NCBI GenBank assembly: GCA_965232265.1
Contig: CBDDPH010000002.1
Coordinates: 3,348,001-3,412,000, forward strand
Source of the DNA: VXRD01 sp965232265
GTDB taxonomy: Bacteria > Latescibacterota > UBA2968
Direction of reading: 5' to 3'
DNA: 64,000 nucleotides
The translations under genes and the position numbers were made by a program. Below are positions 17,748 through 27,006 of this stretch, one piece after another. Every line of letters begins with the position of its first letter. Positions within the stretch are counted from its first letter, which is position 1. The notes beneath the pieces are model-generated. The model made no database searches and had not been told where the DNA came from. It saw only the letters and a list, made by a program, of their open reading frames with translations.

Positions 17748-18116
17748 CTATGTATCCTTATTTATTGTGTCTAAAAGATTTCTCAACGCGGGCAGAAGTT
17801 TTGGAATGTCGTTCTGGATTACGTTCCAGATGAAATCGTCATTCAAACTCAGATAGCTCTGTGCCATGTGATCTCGAGTTCCGATAATGCGGTGCCACTG
17901 GATCTCCGGGTGTGCTGTATGCACGTCGCCTGGAATGTGGGTAGCCACCTCGCCAATGAGTTTCAGATTCCGCAGAGTGGCATCATAAGTGAGCGTGTCG
18001 GTGACGAACCCGGCTTGATCCATTCCCTCAGTATAAGAAAGAACTTTTTCGCCAAATTCGATCATATCGTTTACATAGAAATGCCACTCTCGTGGTCTCT
18101 GCTCGGTATTAGACAT
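17748..18116 (-). CDS. HepT/DUF86-like HEPN protein lacking the catalytic His
   Basis: 122 residues, all-helical in character, matching HepT/DUF86 proteins: TYDATLRNLKLIGEVATHIP, then IIGTRDHMAQSYLSLNDDFIW near the C-terminal third. HepT toxins are HEPN RNases with an R-x4-H-x-Y motif. Here the motif reads R-DHMA-Q-S-Y: Arg and Tyr are kept but the His is Gln, so RNase activity is doubtful. The usual MntA nucleotidyltransferase antitoxin is not next to it. It lies between res and mod, 10 bases after res and directly abutting mod, so it is probably a structural or regulatory part of this type III system. The ATG has GGAGATG upstream. Confidence 0.82.
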   Translation of the reverse strand: MSNTEQRPREWHFYVNDMIEFGEKVLSYTEGMDQAGFVTDTLTYDATLRNLKLIGEVATHIPGDVHTAHPEIQWHRIIGTRDHMAQSYLSLNDDFIWNVIQNDIPKLLPALRNLLDTINKDT

Positions 18117-18126
18117 TGATCATCTC

Positions 18127-21100
18127 CTACTCTCCATGAGGACGCAATGTAGCGTTTTGTTCGATCATCTCGTCAAATACCGCCTCAATCTCATAGACAT
18201 CTGTGAACTCGGCAAATGCCCAGCGGCCGTAGCGACCGTGGTTGTTCACGCCGGGCACCCAGTAGGTGTCCATGGTCGCCTTCTTCTCTTTCGCGTCCTC
18301 TTTGCGATAGCCCTTGATCTCAACGATGAGATGTAACAAATCATCTTCGCCACGGCCGTCATCAATCAGAACGACAAAGTCCGGGATGTACGTCCGCATT
18401 TCAGAGCCGTAGCGATAAGGTACTTCCAAGCCGAGATTGTGGTTCTTAGTGTATGCTTTCACGCGAGGATGCGCTTCGACCACGCGGCAAAACTCCGCTT
18501 CCCAATCGCTATCGAGGACGACCCAATTTATATGGCAACGCCGGGCGTCGGTCTGCCAGCGGCTGGTCTTGGATGTGGTGAAGTTGACATGCGCGGTGGA
18601 ACCGACGGGATTGTACGAATCGAGCACCGCCTTGACAGGACGGCTATCGATTTCTGCTCGCGTAATAGCAGCCGTGATGCGTTCGCAAGCCATATCGGCC
18701 AGTGCCTGACGCATGAGTTGCGCGGGATACGTGCCACCTTTGCAGACAAGACAATCATCGAGCCATTGTTTGGTGATGCGCTTGAGTTGTCCGAAGAGAT
18801 GCAACTTCGGCTCATCGCCCGGATCGCGCCACTTTGTCTCGATCAGCCGCTTAGTGAGGTGAAAAAGAAGGGTCGAAGTGCGAAGATCGCCTGTGTGAAC
18901 GAGATTGAGATCAACCCCCTCGCCAATAATCCCCTGATTCGTCGTATGCGACGGACCAATCATTTCCGGTGTGATTACCAGCACGGAATCCTCGTTAAAC
19001 TCAGCCGTGAGCCGCTCCTCCGGCAATTCCACCCGGTATCCGGCCACCCGCGGAAAATGAATCTCGAGTTCATCCCTTTCGGGACGCACGGCTCTCACCT
19101 GAACGGTTTCTCGCGGTGGCCGAGGTGATACCGCAACAGGCTTCGCCGTAAAATCAAAGGGTATCCCCAACACATCCGCATACTCCACATCGAACAAGCC
19201 TTCATCGTTGAGATCATAAGATTGCCGCCGCAGCGCGCGACCAACGACCTGCTCGCACAGCAACTGCGTTCCAAACGCGCGAACCCCGAGCACATGGCTA
19301 ACCGTATTCGCATCCCATCCTTCTGTGAGCATTGAGACCGACACCACACAGCGAATCGGCGCGCCCAGCCGACCGGGTTTGCCAACGGTATTCATAACCT
19401 CGCGGAGAAGTTCCTGATCGGTAATCTTCTCAGCCTGTTGACGGTCACCAGTACGCTCAATAATTTCCCGGCGAAAACGCTCGATCTCGTCAGCGGCCAT
19501 CTTGCGGAAGTTATTGTCCAGCGCATCGCCAGACTCCAGTTGTTGGCTGTCGATCAACAAGGTGCGAGGTCTCGGATACGGGTTGCCGTACTCGTCAAAA
19601 TTGCGAAACAGCTCAAGACGCCCGTTTTCAAACGTCGTCGAGCCATCCTCGTTTTCGCGGTGAAAGCCGGAGATATAATCGTAAACCAGCTTGGAAGTCG
19701 AGGTATTGTTACACACCACAATAAAGCACGGCGGCACGTCAATACCAGCCTCCTTCATGAGATTAAAGGTCTTTTCATAATGCCCGTACAAAGCATCCAG
19801 TGCAGTTTGTAGCTCCACGGGCAAGCTCAAAGGATCAAGCTGTCCGGCCTTGCCCCGTCCTTTCTTCGGCATGCGGGTACGGATGTGTTCCCAGAGATTG
19901 CGGAACTTCGGCATATCGCCACCGGGGATATTGTCCGCCACCGGCACCCGGGGCAATTTGACAATACCGCACTCTATGGCATCCATCAGCGAGAAATCGC
20001 ACATCGTCCAGGGGAACAATGTGCCTTCGCGATAGCCCGATCCACGTAAAAAGAAAGGTGTAGCCGAGAGATCCATTACCCGGTTGATGCCGAGCTTTTT
20101 ACCCACCGTTTCAAGCCCGGAAATCCACAACCGCGCGGCTTCCGTATTCTTTTTGGCTTCCTGCCTGTCATCGCCTGTCAGATTACCCTCTTCCCCTTCG
20201 CCCGGCTTCTCCCGATAGCAGTGGTGCGCCTCATCGTTGAGAACCATGACATGCTTCATCCCCATGAGTTCGGGCATAACCCGTTGCAACATCTGTCCCT
20301 CGGTCTCCAGGGTCGTGAGCGCATCGCCTCGTCCCTGAAGCAAAGAACGCCCACCTCTGGATAATTCCATGCGTTCGCGCAACTTGAAGGCGTGGTAATT
20401 GGTAATGACAATCTTCGCCTTTTCCAGATCGGGAAGCATGTCGTTCGGCACCAACTCGCGGCTCTGATAATAGCTATCCGGATCATTCGGCTGCAACACG
20501 CGCAAGCGATCCTTAATGGTAATACCGGGCGTAACCACCAGAAAACCGCGCGTGAACCTGCTACTCTGAGGGCGGCGAATCGCATTGATGGTCTGCCATG
20601 CGATCAACATCGCCATCACAGTGGTCTTTCCTGCACCAGTCGCCAACTTGAGTGCCAGCCGCGACAACTCGGGATTGGCGTCATTATTGGCATTTTTCAG
20701 ATGATCGAGGAAGTCCCTACCCACTTGTCCGATATTCGGCGCAACCTCAGTCAGCCATATCGCGGTTTCTACCGCTTCCAACTGGCAGAAAAAAGGGCGA
20801 ATATCACTGAATTGGTGATGCCGCCAATGCCGAAGCAAGCGGGCAGTCTCCGGGGTCACACGCCACTGGTTCTGGTCTGGTATTTCGCGCCATCGGTCAA
20901 CCTGCCGGCGAACACCGTTGATCGTCTCCATCAAATCGTACTGCTGGTCATCGGTCTCATATTCCCTCGCGGCCTTGTCGAACACAAGGGACGCCTGATT
21001 CAAGGATGATCCCCTTTGCTTCTTCGCCGTCGGGACCGCCGTGATAAATGAAACCTGTCTCCGGCTTTCGACGATTTTCTGGGTCGGCTGTCCTGCCCCA

Positions 21101-21174
21101 TCCAGTTCCCAATGTCGCTCCGGCCGCACATAAGGCGAGTTGAGAACAGGCTTTTCAAAAAATGGATTATTCAA
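18127..21174 (-). CDS. res: type III restriction endonuclease subunit (Res)
   Basis: About 1,015 residues from a TTG start at 21174, chosen because GAGGTG lies upstream and the protein then begins with the conserved-looking NNPFFEKPVLNSPYVRP; the frame is open to 21249. A superfamily 2 helicase domain has Walker A LATGAGKTT (~178-185), DEAH (~314-317, in LNDEAHHCY) and a motif VI-like QVVGRALRRQSYD. The C-terminus carries the PD-(D/E)xK nuclease: YIPDFVVLID, then LIVEIKGYR, with the Asp and Glu-x-Lys in place. Res translocates or slides on DNA and cuts unmodified sites together with Mod. All key residues look intact. Confidence 0.93.
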   Translation of the reverse strand: MNNPFFEKPVLNSPYVRPERHWELDGAGQPTQKIVESRRQVSFITAVPTAKKQRGSSLNQASLVFDKAAREYETDDQQYDLMETINGVRRQVDRWREIPDQNQWRVTPETARLLRHWRHHQFSDIRPFFCQLEAVETAIWLTEVAPNIGQVGRDFLDHLKNANNDANPELSRLALKLATGAGKTTVMAMLIAWQTINAIRRPQSSRFTRGFLVVTPGITIKDRLRVLQPNDPDSYYQSRELVPNDMLPDLEKAKIVITNYHAFKLRERMELSRGGRSLLQGRGDALTTLETEGQMLQRVMPELMGMKHVMVLNDEAHHCYREKPGEGEEGNLTGDDRQEAKKNTEAARLWISGLETVGKKLGINRVMDLSATPFFLRGSGYREGTLFPWTMCDFSLMDAIECGIVKLPRVPVADNIPGGDMPKFRNLWEHIRTRMPKKGRGKAGQLDPLSLPVELQTALDALYGHYEKTFNLMKEAGIDVPPCFIVVCNNTSTSKLVYDYISGFHRENEDGSTTFENGRLELFRNFDEYGNPYPRPRTLLIDSQQLESGDALDNNFRKMAADEIERFRREIIERTGDRQQAEKITDQELLREVMNTVGKPGRLGAPIRCVVSVSMLTEGWDANTVSHVLGVRAFGTQLLCEQVVGRALRRQSYDLNDEGLFDVEYADVLGIPFDFTAKPVAVSPRPPRETVQVRAVRPERDELEIHFPRVAGYRVELPEERLTAEFNEDSVLVITPEMIGPSHTTNQGIIGEGVDLNLVHTGDLRTSTLLFHLTKRLIETKWRDPGDEPKLHLFGQLKRITKQWLDDCLVCKGGTYPAQLMRQALADMACERITAAITRAEIDSRPVKAVLDSYNPVGSTAHVNFTTSKTSRWQTDARRCHINWVVLDSDWEAEFCRVVEAHPRVKAYTKNHNLGLEVPYRYGSEMRTYIPDFVVLIDDGRGEDDLLHLIVEIKGYRKEDAKEKKATMDTYWVPGVNNHGRYGRWAFAEFTDVYEIEAVFDEMIEQNATLRPHGE

Positions 21175-21248
21175 AACAATGCACCTCGATAAAGCAGTGG
21201 ATAGAATAAAACAGTGAATAGAATAAAGCAGTTGGTGGTCACTACCCA

Positions 21249-22636
21249 CTATCTGTTATCCGGGGGCGTGTATTCCAACAGCACCGATTTTCCGACCATC
21301 TCAACAAACCGCACGATCCACTCAGAACCGTTGACATCTGTGAGCCGCAAGGGCTGATTCAATTTGAAGTAAACGGGTTGCTGCTTGCCTTCGTCAATGG
21401 CAATATTCATCGCGTAAAGATACATGCGGTCCTGATCGTCGAGAACCGGATTTAGTCGCCCGGCCACCTTGGGCAAATGCCCTGTTCCCTCCGTGAAAAT
21501 CTCTGATCCCCCCATCGGCAGCATCTCGAGCTGCACAGAGAGCGGTTCTGGCGGCTGCCAATCCCGCACAACACGCGCTGTGTATCCCGGCATCGCACAG
21601 AAAACCGTGATGGGGAGTTCCGAGTGAAACCCGAAACCGACCCGCCCAAACGCATCTGTCTCCTCTTCCATCCAGGTCTTGTTGGGATACAGCGCAACGA
21701 CCTTTGCACCCACGAGCGGCCGACCAGAGGCAGATACCGCCACTTCACCCTCGATACCAGTTACCGGCGGACGGGCAGATGGTATTGTCAGACGCAGTTC
21801 TGCGCCCCCGAGCAGTTCGTAGTTCGGGTCGTGCCCTGTCAGATCTCGCGTCTGCTCATAGATAATCGGAACACCTTCGCCGCGTTGCTCCAAAAAGTAC
21901 TGCCGGTCGCCAGCGCCCGCGATATCCCCTACCGCGAGCATAGCGAACGGCTTCGATCATCGCACCGCGTATGTGCTCATCTGGACGCACCGTGCAAAGC
22001 AGCACCCCGGCAACCGTTGCGCGGATCGCGCCGCCGTCATCATCCCGCACCAGCCCCAGCTTTGCCAGTTGGGCCACGGTGGACTCAGTGACACGCGAGC
22101 TCAAGAAACGATCCACAAGTGTCGTATCGAGCGTGTTGGGACCGGTTCCAGCGACAACCGCTTCGTCAGGCCCAAGGAGGCCAGAACGCCCCCGCTGTTG
22201 AAACAAGCGGCGCAATGCTTCCGACGACAACTCCCGCCTGGCACTGCCCTGCCGGGAAAGATATCCCCCAGGACTCTTGTGTACCAACGCACTCTGCTCG
22301 ACTTCGACGACCAACACGGGCGAACCATCCGGCAAAGCCAGCCGTTGGGTGATGAACGACAGCGAGGGACGGATGCTATCCGCACAAATCTCGCCAACGA
22401 AGGCTTCCAATGCATCCATCTGTTTCCGGTCCCGTGATCGCACCTCACCGGCATCTGACACACTGAAGATCAATGTGCCACCGATGGTGTTGCCAAAAGC
22501 GGCCAACTCATCGGCAATGGTTTCCCGACGCTGGTGCCCGCACGCGACCACCAGCAAACACAACTTCCTTGAACTCCACGCGGCTATCCTCGCCAAGTTC
22601 GAGTTGCTGCACCAAGCTCTCGCTATCCCAGGGCAT
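21249..22636 (-). pseudogene. broken AlbA_2/Schlafen-type putative ATP/DNA-binding regulator
   Basis: The gene starts at ATG 22636 (GGGGAGAGG upstream) with MPWDSESLVQQLELGEDSRV, leading to the AlbA_2 hallmark VEFKEV, but this frame ends near 22530. The conserved ETIADELAAFGNTIGGTLIF continues in another frame, so one base is missing near 22535. A second break lies near 21930: IEAVRYA jumps to GAGDRQYFLEQRGEGVPIIY, losing the middle domain expected in these proteins, and changes frame. The C-terminal half (21249-21941) keeps a beta-sandwich-like GRPLVGAKVVALYPNKTW region. Intact relatives are about 550 residues. Two independent lesions make it a real pseudogene. It precedes res and was probably part of the same island. 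Confidence 0.8.
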
Positions 22637-22669
22637 AACCTCTCCCCTCTTACAAACTTCGGCACGCCA

Positions 22670-23500
22670 CTATCCACCACCAACAAACTGCCGCAGATAA
22701 TTCACTGCTTTGGGAACCGCTGTCTCTTCCGCCTCTTCATCCTGTCCCTCATACACGATCGACACCCACCCGTTGTAATCCACCCCATTCAAAATCTCAA
22801 AAATGCGCGGATAATTCAGCCACACCTCTTCTCCCGTACTGATGCGATAGACCTTTGCGCGGACATGCACGGCAAGAGGGGCTGTCTCTGCAATACTCCC
22901 ATAAAAATCCAACGCCGGATCTTCAGTCCCGCGCTGACCGCTCGACCCCGGCGACCCGACGTATTGCCCCGTATCGAGAATATGGGACAAATAGGGATTA
23001 TCGACCGTCTCGAGAATCCGGCGCACGTCTTTACCCGTGCGCGTCACACATCCGTGATTGTGATTGTGCAAGCCCAGAACAATGCCTTTTTGTTGTCCGT
23101 ACTCTGCGACCGCCTGCATACAGGGCATCATGCGATCCCACACCTGTTCTTCAGGCTCATCATTGCGATTCCACGCCGCAAAAATCCGCACGAGTGGCAC
23201 ACCCATAAATTCAGCGACATCGACCCAGTGCTTGACACTATCTATCACCTCCTGCAACTCTTCCTGGGGTCTCCCAAAATCATTGCTCACACCGAGATAC
23301 GAAATCGCCAGACCGCGCCTGAGACAGCGCATGCGAATATCCCGCAAATACGCCGGGTCTTCAGATTCAAACGCGCGCGTATGAATATCAATCCCATCCA
23401 GACGCAAATCAGACGCCTTGTCGATAAACCCCGCCATATCGATCTCGCCAGCCGTAAACTGATCTTTGTAGCTCAGAGACATACAGCCCAATTTCATCAT
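22670..23500 (-). CDS. sugar phosphate isomerase/epimerase-like TIM-barrel protein
   Basis: 276 residues, the common size of AP-endonuclease-2/xylose-isomerase-like TIM barrels, which bind a divalent metal and isomerise or epimerise sugars and inositols. Barrel strands are visible: KLGCMSLSY at the start, LDGIDIHTRAF, ISYLGVSNDF, VPLVRIFAAWN, IVLGLHNHNHG and HILDTGQYVG, and VHVRAKVY. HNHNHG and the following Asp/His are plausible metal ligands. The ribosome site is AAAGGA. It lies at the right border of the accessory island, and its 3' end is 33 bases from the broken AlbA gene. The substrate is unknown; several Gfo/Idh/MocA enzymes in the window are typical partners. Confidence 0.82.
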   Translation of the reverse strand: MMKLGCMSLSYKDQFTAGEIDMAGFIDKASDLRLDGIDIHTRAFESEDPAYLRDIRMRCLRRGLAISYLGVSNDFGRPQEELQEVIDSVKHWVDVAEFMGVPLVRIFAAWNRNDEPEEQVWDRMMPCMQAVAEYGQQKGIVLGLHNHNHGCVTRTGKDVRRILETVDNPYLSHILDTGQYVGSPGSSGQRGTEDPALDFYGSIAETAPLAVHVRAKVYRISTGEEVWLNYPRIFEILNGVDYNGWVSIVYEGQDEEAEETAVPKAVNYLRQFVGGG

Positions 23501-23538
23501 GGTTCATATCCTTTCCGTTAAGGGAATCGTCCACATAC

Positions 23539-23563
23539 GGGGCGAAAAATTTTTCGCCCCTAC
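23539..23563. repeat. dispersed GGGGCGAAAAA/TTTTTCGCCCC palindrome
   Basis: A perfect 22-base palindrome (arms GGGGCGAAAAA and TTTTTCGCCCC) followed by TAC, in the gap between the isomerase-like and aminotransferase genes. Copies or near-copies at 17449, 29537 and 33737. It could form a hairpin in either transcript. Confidence 0.75.
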
Positions 23564-23626
23564 ATTATTGCGATTTGCAACCTAACCACTAATCACTAAC
23601 CACGTTAAAAACCCGCCCGTACATGA

Positions 23627-23645
23627 TTGCGGTTTCAAACCGCAA
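23627..23645. repeat. interspersed palindrome, TTGCGGTTTCAAACCGCAA family
   Basis: A perfect copy of the 19-base element, seven bases beyond the aminotransferase stop codon. It may act as a processing or termination hairpin for that gene, though no T-run follows. Confidence 0.7.
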
Positions 23646-23651
23646 TCTACA

Positions 23652-24776
23652 TCATTCATTCAGCGCATCGAGCAATCGCGCCACATCATCGCTACCATTG
23701 TACAAATGCGTGGAAACGCGCACCCGTCCAAACTCGCCCCAGCAAAAAACATTGCGCTCTTCGAGGCGATAGACCATCTCGCGGCCATCTTCACACGCAA
23801 AGCAGGTATTGCCCGACCGCGCTTCCCGGTTACTGGGCGAAATGACCTCATAGCCCAACTTCGCAAGCCCACGGGACACCAACTCGGACAAATCGCGCGC
23901 GTGATTTTCAATCTTCTCGGGACCAATATCCAAAATCACGCCCAGCGCGTGATCCAGGTGCATAATCACCTGCATAGCGGGATTCCCTGGCTCGAGTTTT
24001 TCCGGCATCGGTTGCTCGGCAACCTCGGGATCGCGCTCGGCGGTTTGTTCGGGCCACACTTTGAGATTGTGCCAGCCAAAACACGTCGAAGCCACCTGCT
24101 CTTCCGCGCGCTCACTCAAATAACAAGGTGCCGTACCATGCGTTGCCAAAAGCCATTTGTAACTGCTACTCACCGTGAGATCGGTCAACTGCGCTGGCAC
24201 GCGCAAAACACCCGAAGAATGCGTGGCATCAACGGCGAATAACGCGCCTTTTTTTTGTGCGCCCTCAGAGAGCTGCGCCAAATTCAAACACTGCCCCGTG
24301 TAAAACCCCACATGGCTAACAGCGAGAACGCGCGTGCGAGAATCAACCGCGTCGAGGAGGTCCGCTTCGCACACCCGCCACTGCTTATGCGGCACCAAGC
24401 GGACCTCAACGCCCCTGGCTCGCAGATGCTTCCACGCATACGCCACAGAGGGAAACTCGAGATTATTGGTCACGACATTATCGCCGGGTTGCCAGTCTAA
24501 CCCCCGCGAAAACCAGCCCATGCCCTCGGCGGCAGAAGGCATAAACGCAATGCGATTGGCAGGCACCTGCCAGAGCTGCCCCATGCGCCTGCGACAGCGT
24601 TCCCCGCGGTCGTAAATTTTATCGCGGCCCTTGTGTGATCCGCCCTTAAATCTGGCAAATTCGGCATATACCTCTGCCTGACTTTTGAGCCACGGGGACT
24701 CACCCCCTGTACACAGGTGGGTCATGCCTTCGATACCTTCAAAAGCATCGGGTGAAAGAAGAGGTGCAATAGTCAA
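23652..24776 (-). CDS. class V (NifS-like) PLP-dependent aminotransferase
   Basis: 374 residues, the normal size for class V aminotransferase/cysteine-desulfurase relatives. The fold-type I landmarks are FMPSAAEGMGWFSRG (phosphate loop), AVDATHSSGV with the cofactor-contacting Asp (~183), and VSSSYKWLLATHG with the Schiff-base Lys 207. The equivalent of the mobile catalytic Cys loop of true desulfurases is not evident, so an aminotransferase, lyase or isopenicillin-epimerase-like role is more likely than sulfur transfer. The start is TTG with AAAGGAG upstream. It is preceded by a tRNA-Glu on the same strand. The substrate is unknown. Confidence 0.85.
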   Translation of the reverse strand: MTIAPLLSPDAFEGIEGMTHLCTGGESPWLKSQAEVYAEFARFKGGSHKGRDKIYDRGERCRRRMGQLWQVPANRIAFMPSAAEGMGWFSRGLDWQPGDNVVTNNLEFPSVAYAWKHLRARGVEVRLVPHKQWRVCEADLLDAVDSRTRVLAVSHVGFYTGQCLNLAQLSEGAQKKGALFAVDATHSSGVLRVPAQLTDLTVSSSYKWLLATHGTAPCYLSERAEEQVASTCFGWHNLKVWPEQTAERDPEVAEQPMPEKLEPGNPAMQVIMHLDHALGVILDIGPEKIENHARDLSELVSRGLAKLGYEVISPSNREARSGNTCFACEDGREMVYRLEERNVFCWGEFGRVRVSTHLYNGSDDVARLLDALNE

Positions 24777-24861
24777 AAGAACTCCTTTCTCTTAGACGAA
24801 TAGACGAACTGCCCTGAATTCGTAATATAGTCTGTATATCCCATTCATCCACCAATAAAAT

Positions 24862-24886
24862 AAGGGTCGCGAGATCACGACCCTTT
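24862..24886 (-). terminator. terminator of tRNA-Glu
   Basis: Arms AAGGGTCG and CGACCCTT with an 8-base loop lie 22 bases beyond the tRNA-Glu 3' end. On the minus strand a T-rich run (ATTTTATT) follows, as in an intrinsic terminator. Confidence 0.65.
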
Positions 24887-24907
24887 GAATAATACACTTA
24901 ATTTTAA

Positions 24908-24982
24908 TGGCGACCCCGAGGGGAATCGAACCCCCGTTGCCGGGATGAAAACCCGGTGTCCTAACCACTGAACGACGGGGTC
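24908..24982 (-). tRNA. tRNA-Glu (anticodon TTC)
   Basis: A full cloverleaf on the minus strand: acceptor GACCCCG pairs with CGGGGTC, anticodon stem CCGGG/CCCGG encloses TTTTCAT (anticodon TTC), and the T-arm holds GGTTCGATTCC. Discriminator G and an encoded CCA complete the 75-base gene. Confidence 0.95.
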
Positions 24983-25058
24983 GCCTCACAGGTGGAAAAA
25001 TATATACAAAACCCAAAAACGAAGCAAGGCGAAATATAAAAAATAAAATCTCCGCATC

Positions 25059-25087
25059 TTGACAAAATCACATTCAGGATATACACT
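25059..25087 (+). promoter_or_regulatory. sigma-70-like promoter for the 2-hydroxyacid dehydrogenase
   Basis: Perfect TTGACA, a 17-base spacer, then TACACT, 37 bases before the GTG start. The spacing is ideal, and the AT-rich gap after the tRNA supports it. Confidence 0.55.
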
Positions 25088-25123
25088 ATATTTTCACACA
25101 AACAACAAGAGAAAGGACGCACT

Positions 25124-26086
25124 GTGGCAAAATTCAACATCTTGCTCTTTGAACCCGTACACCCCTGTGGACAAGATCACCTGCTCAAAAACGACTGCGA
25201 AATCCTCTGGGCAAAAGGCTTTGAACCCGATCAAATCATCGCCTCGGTCAAAGATGCAGATGGCATTCTCGCACGCGCACGCGGCATCATCGACGGATCA
25301 GTAATGGATCGCGCACCGCGCCTCAAAGTCATAGGTCGCCACGGCATTGGTGTCGATAACATCGACGTTGACGCCGCCACCGAGCGCGGTATCTACGTCG
25401 TCAACACACCCGGCGCGCCCGTCGAAGCCGTCGCCGAATACATCGCCATGTCCTTCATCGCCCTGCCGCGCAAAATTGGTCAGGCCGATACCGCGACCCG
25501 TTCTGGCGACTGGGCACTCCGAGACCGCGTACACGCCCCTGAATTACTCGGCAAAACCCTGGGCATTATCGGCTTTGGTCGCATTGGCCGTCGCCTTGCG
25601 GAAATTTGCTCCCTCGGCTTTGGAATGAACGTCATCTACACCGATGAATTTCCCGCATCCCCAGAAGAAGAAAACCGCCTGAATGTGCGCCGCGTGGCAC
25701 TGGACGACCTCCTCTCGACCTCGGACTATATCAGCCTCAACGTCCCCCTCCTCGACAGCACGCACCACCTCATCAATGCCGACACACTCGCCCGCATGCA
25801 ACCCCACGCCATCCTCGCCAATTGCAGCCGCGGCCCAGTCATCGACGAACAGGCACTCGTAACCGCACTCCAGAACAAACAAATTGGCGGCGCGATCATC
25901 GACGTCTTTGAAAGTGAACCCGCAACCCCAGACAATCCCCTGTGCGAACTCGACAACGTACTCCTATCGCCCCATTATTCCGGACACTCGGCTGAATCAA
26001 TACAAAAAATGGCAATGGTTGCAGCGGATATCGTGCGCGTTCTCAACGGACAAAAACCCGAATTTCCCGTCAACGGACCATTCTAA
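25124..26086 (+). CDS. D-2-hydroxyacid dehydrogenase (phosphoglycerate dehydrogenase-like)
   Basis: 320 residues, NAD-dependent, of the SerA-like family without the regulatory ACT domain. The nucleotide-binding GFGRIG is at 150-155, with Asp ~174 after the second strand favouring NAD. The catalytic Arg ~236 (NCSRGPVID), Glu ~265 (FESEP) and His ~284 (SPHYSGHS) are all present. It would oxidise a D-2-hydroxyacid or reduce the 2-keto acid; 3-phosphoglycerate, erythronate phosphate or a sugar acid are all possible. The GTG start has AAAGGA 8-9 bases upstream, and a good promoter precedes it. A first gene; the MBL and GDPD genes follow on the same strand. Confidence 0.88.
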   Translation: MAKFNILLFEPVHPCGQDHLLKNDCEILWAKGFEPDQIIASVKDADGILARARGIIDGSVMDRAPRLKVIGRHGIGVDNIDVDAATERGIYVVNTPGAPVEAVAEYIAMSFIALPRKIGQADTATRSGDWALRDRVHAPELLGKTLGIIGFGRIGRRLAEICSLGFGMNVIYTDEFPASPEEENRLNVRRVALDDLLSTSDYISLNVPLLDSTHHLINADTLARMQPHAILANCSRGPVIDEQALVTALQNKQIGGAIIDVFESEPATPDNPLCELDNVLLSPHYSGHSAESIQKMAMVAADIVRVLNGQKPEFPVNGPF

Positions 26087-26097
26087 GAATTTGTAAT

Positions 26098-26136
26098 CCT
26101 TCGTGTACCTTCGTGTACCTTCGTGTACCTTCGTGG
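26098..26136. repeat. 10-base tandem repeat (CCTTCGTGTA, 3.9 copies)
   Basis: Nearly four perfect head-to-tail copies between the dehydrogenase stop and the MBL gene. The unit equals about one helical turn. A similar 10-base tandem (TTCATCTGCG x3) sits at 57205-57234. Confidence 0.85.
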
Positions 26137-26168
26137 ATCATTTGTATGAGCAATAATAGGATCTAACC

Positions 26169-26984
26169 ATGCGATATATCATGCTCGGCAGTGGTGCAGT
26201 GCGGGACAACCCAAATCGCGGCGGCCCATCGCAATTATTGCAAATCGGCAATGAAAACTGGATGTTTGACTGCGGTCGGTCCGCGTGTACAAACCTGGCA
26301 CGCGCAGGCGTGAATTGCGAAGATGTAGATCGACTATTCTTGACGCACCTGCACTTCGATCACATCGTGGATGTCCCCTATCTCGTATTTGTCGGCTGGG
26401 TGAAAGTACGCAAAAAACCCTTGCAAATTTACGGTCCCGTCGGTACAAAACACTTTGTATCACATGTAATTCGCCCGCCCTTCGAGCAGGATATTCAAAG
26501 CCGAATTGGACATGGAAAAGACGACAGCGTGCTGGACCCAGAAGTCATCGAAATTGGAGCAAAAGGCGAATTTCTATCCACGGACGACTTTCAATTATTC
26601 GCAACATTCACAGACCACGGCGGCATCCCCACGCTCGCCTACCGCATCGATACAAAAGATCACCGCGTCGTCATCACAGGCGACGGAAATCCAGACGCGG
26701 AATTCACAGCATTCTGTCAAAATGCCGACTTGCTATCCATAGAATGTTCGGGCACCGCTGAATTTTTGGCGACCCAACCCTGGGGATCGTGGCATATTAC
26801 ACCGCCAGAAATCGCAGAAATCGCAACCGCAGCCAATGTCAAGCGCGTGATGATCAAACATCTGGTCATCGAAGACATCACGGGTGATCTACAAGCTGTG
26901 CACCGCATGGGCGACCAGATTCGGAAAGAATACAGCGGCGAAGTCATGGTGGGCGAAGATGGGTTGACAGTCGAAATCGGATAA
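26169..26984 (+). CDS. metallo-beta-lactamase-fold hydrolase (RNase Z/lactonase-like)
   Basis: 271 residues. The metal-binding HxHxDH motif appears as THLHFDHIVD (~60-69), with later ligands in FTDHGGIP (~156), ITGDGNPD and MIKHLVIED. This is the layout of arylsulfatase AtsA/RNase Z-like hydrolases, which cleave ester, lactone or phosphodiester bonds at a di-zinc site in the cytoplasm. No signal peptide. The ribosome site is AGGAT. The C-terminal His is in place, so the enzyme looks intact. Arylsulfatase- or lactonase-type activity cannot be separated from tRNA processing by sequence alone, but RNase Z-specific exosite features are not seen. Confidence 0.83.
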   Translation: MRYIMLGSGAVRDNPNRGGPSQLLQIGNENWMFDCGRSACTNLARAGVNCEDVDRLFLTHLHFDHIVDVPYLVFVGWVKVRKKPLQIYGPVGTKHFVSHVIRPPFEQDIQSRIGHGKDDSVLDPEVIEIGAKGEFLSTDDFQLFATFTDHGGIPTLAYRIDTKDHRVVITGDGNPDAEFTAFCQNADLLSIECSGTAEFLATQPWGSWHITPPEIAEIATAANVKRVMIKHLVIEDITGDLQAVHRMGDQIRKEYSGEVMVGEDGLTVEIG

Positions 26985-27006
26985 CTTTATGGAAGAGAGG
27001 ACTCAA

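Noticed and set aside
18127..22636. BREX or DISARM system
   Set aside because: The helicase, methylase and nuclease motifs match type III Res/Mod; no PglZ, DrmA/DrmB or BrxC-like gene is present.
8805..22636. Prophage or integrative element
   Set aside because: No integrase, structural phage gene, tRNA target or clear terminal repeats around the island.
23652..24776. Cysteine desulfurase (iscS/sufS)
   Set aside because: Class V fold is clear, but no catalytic Cys loop and no iron-sulfur assembly neighbours.
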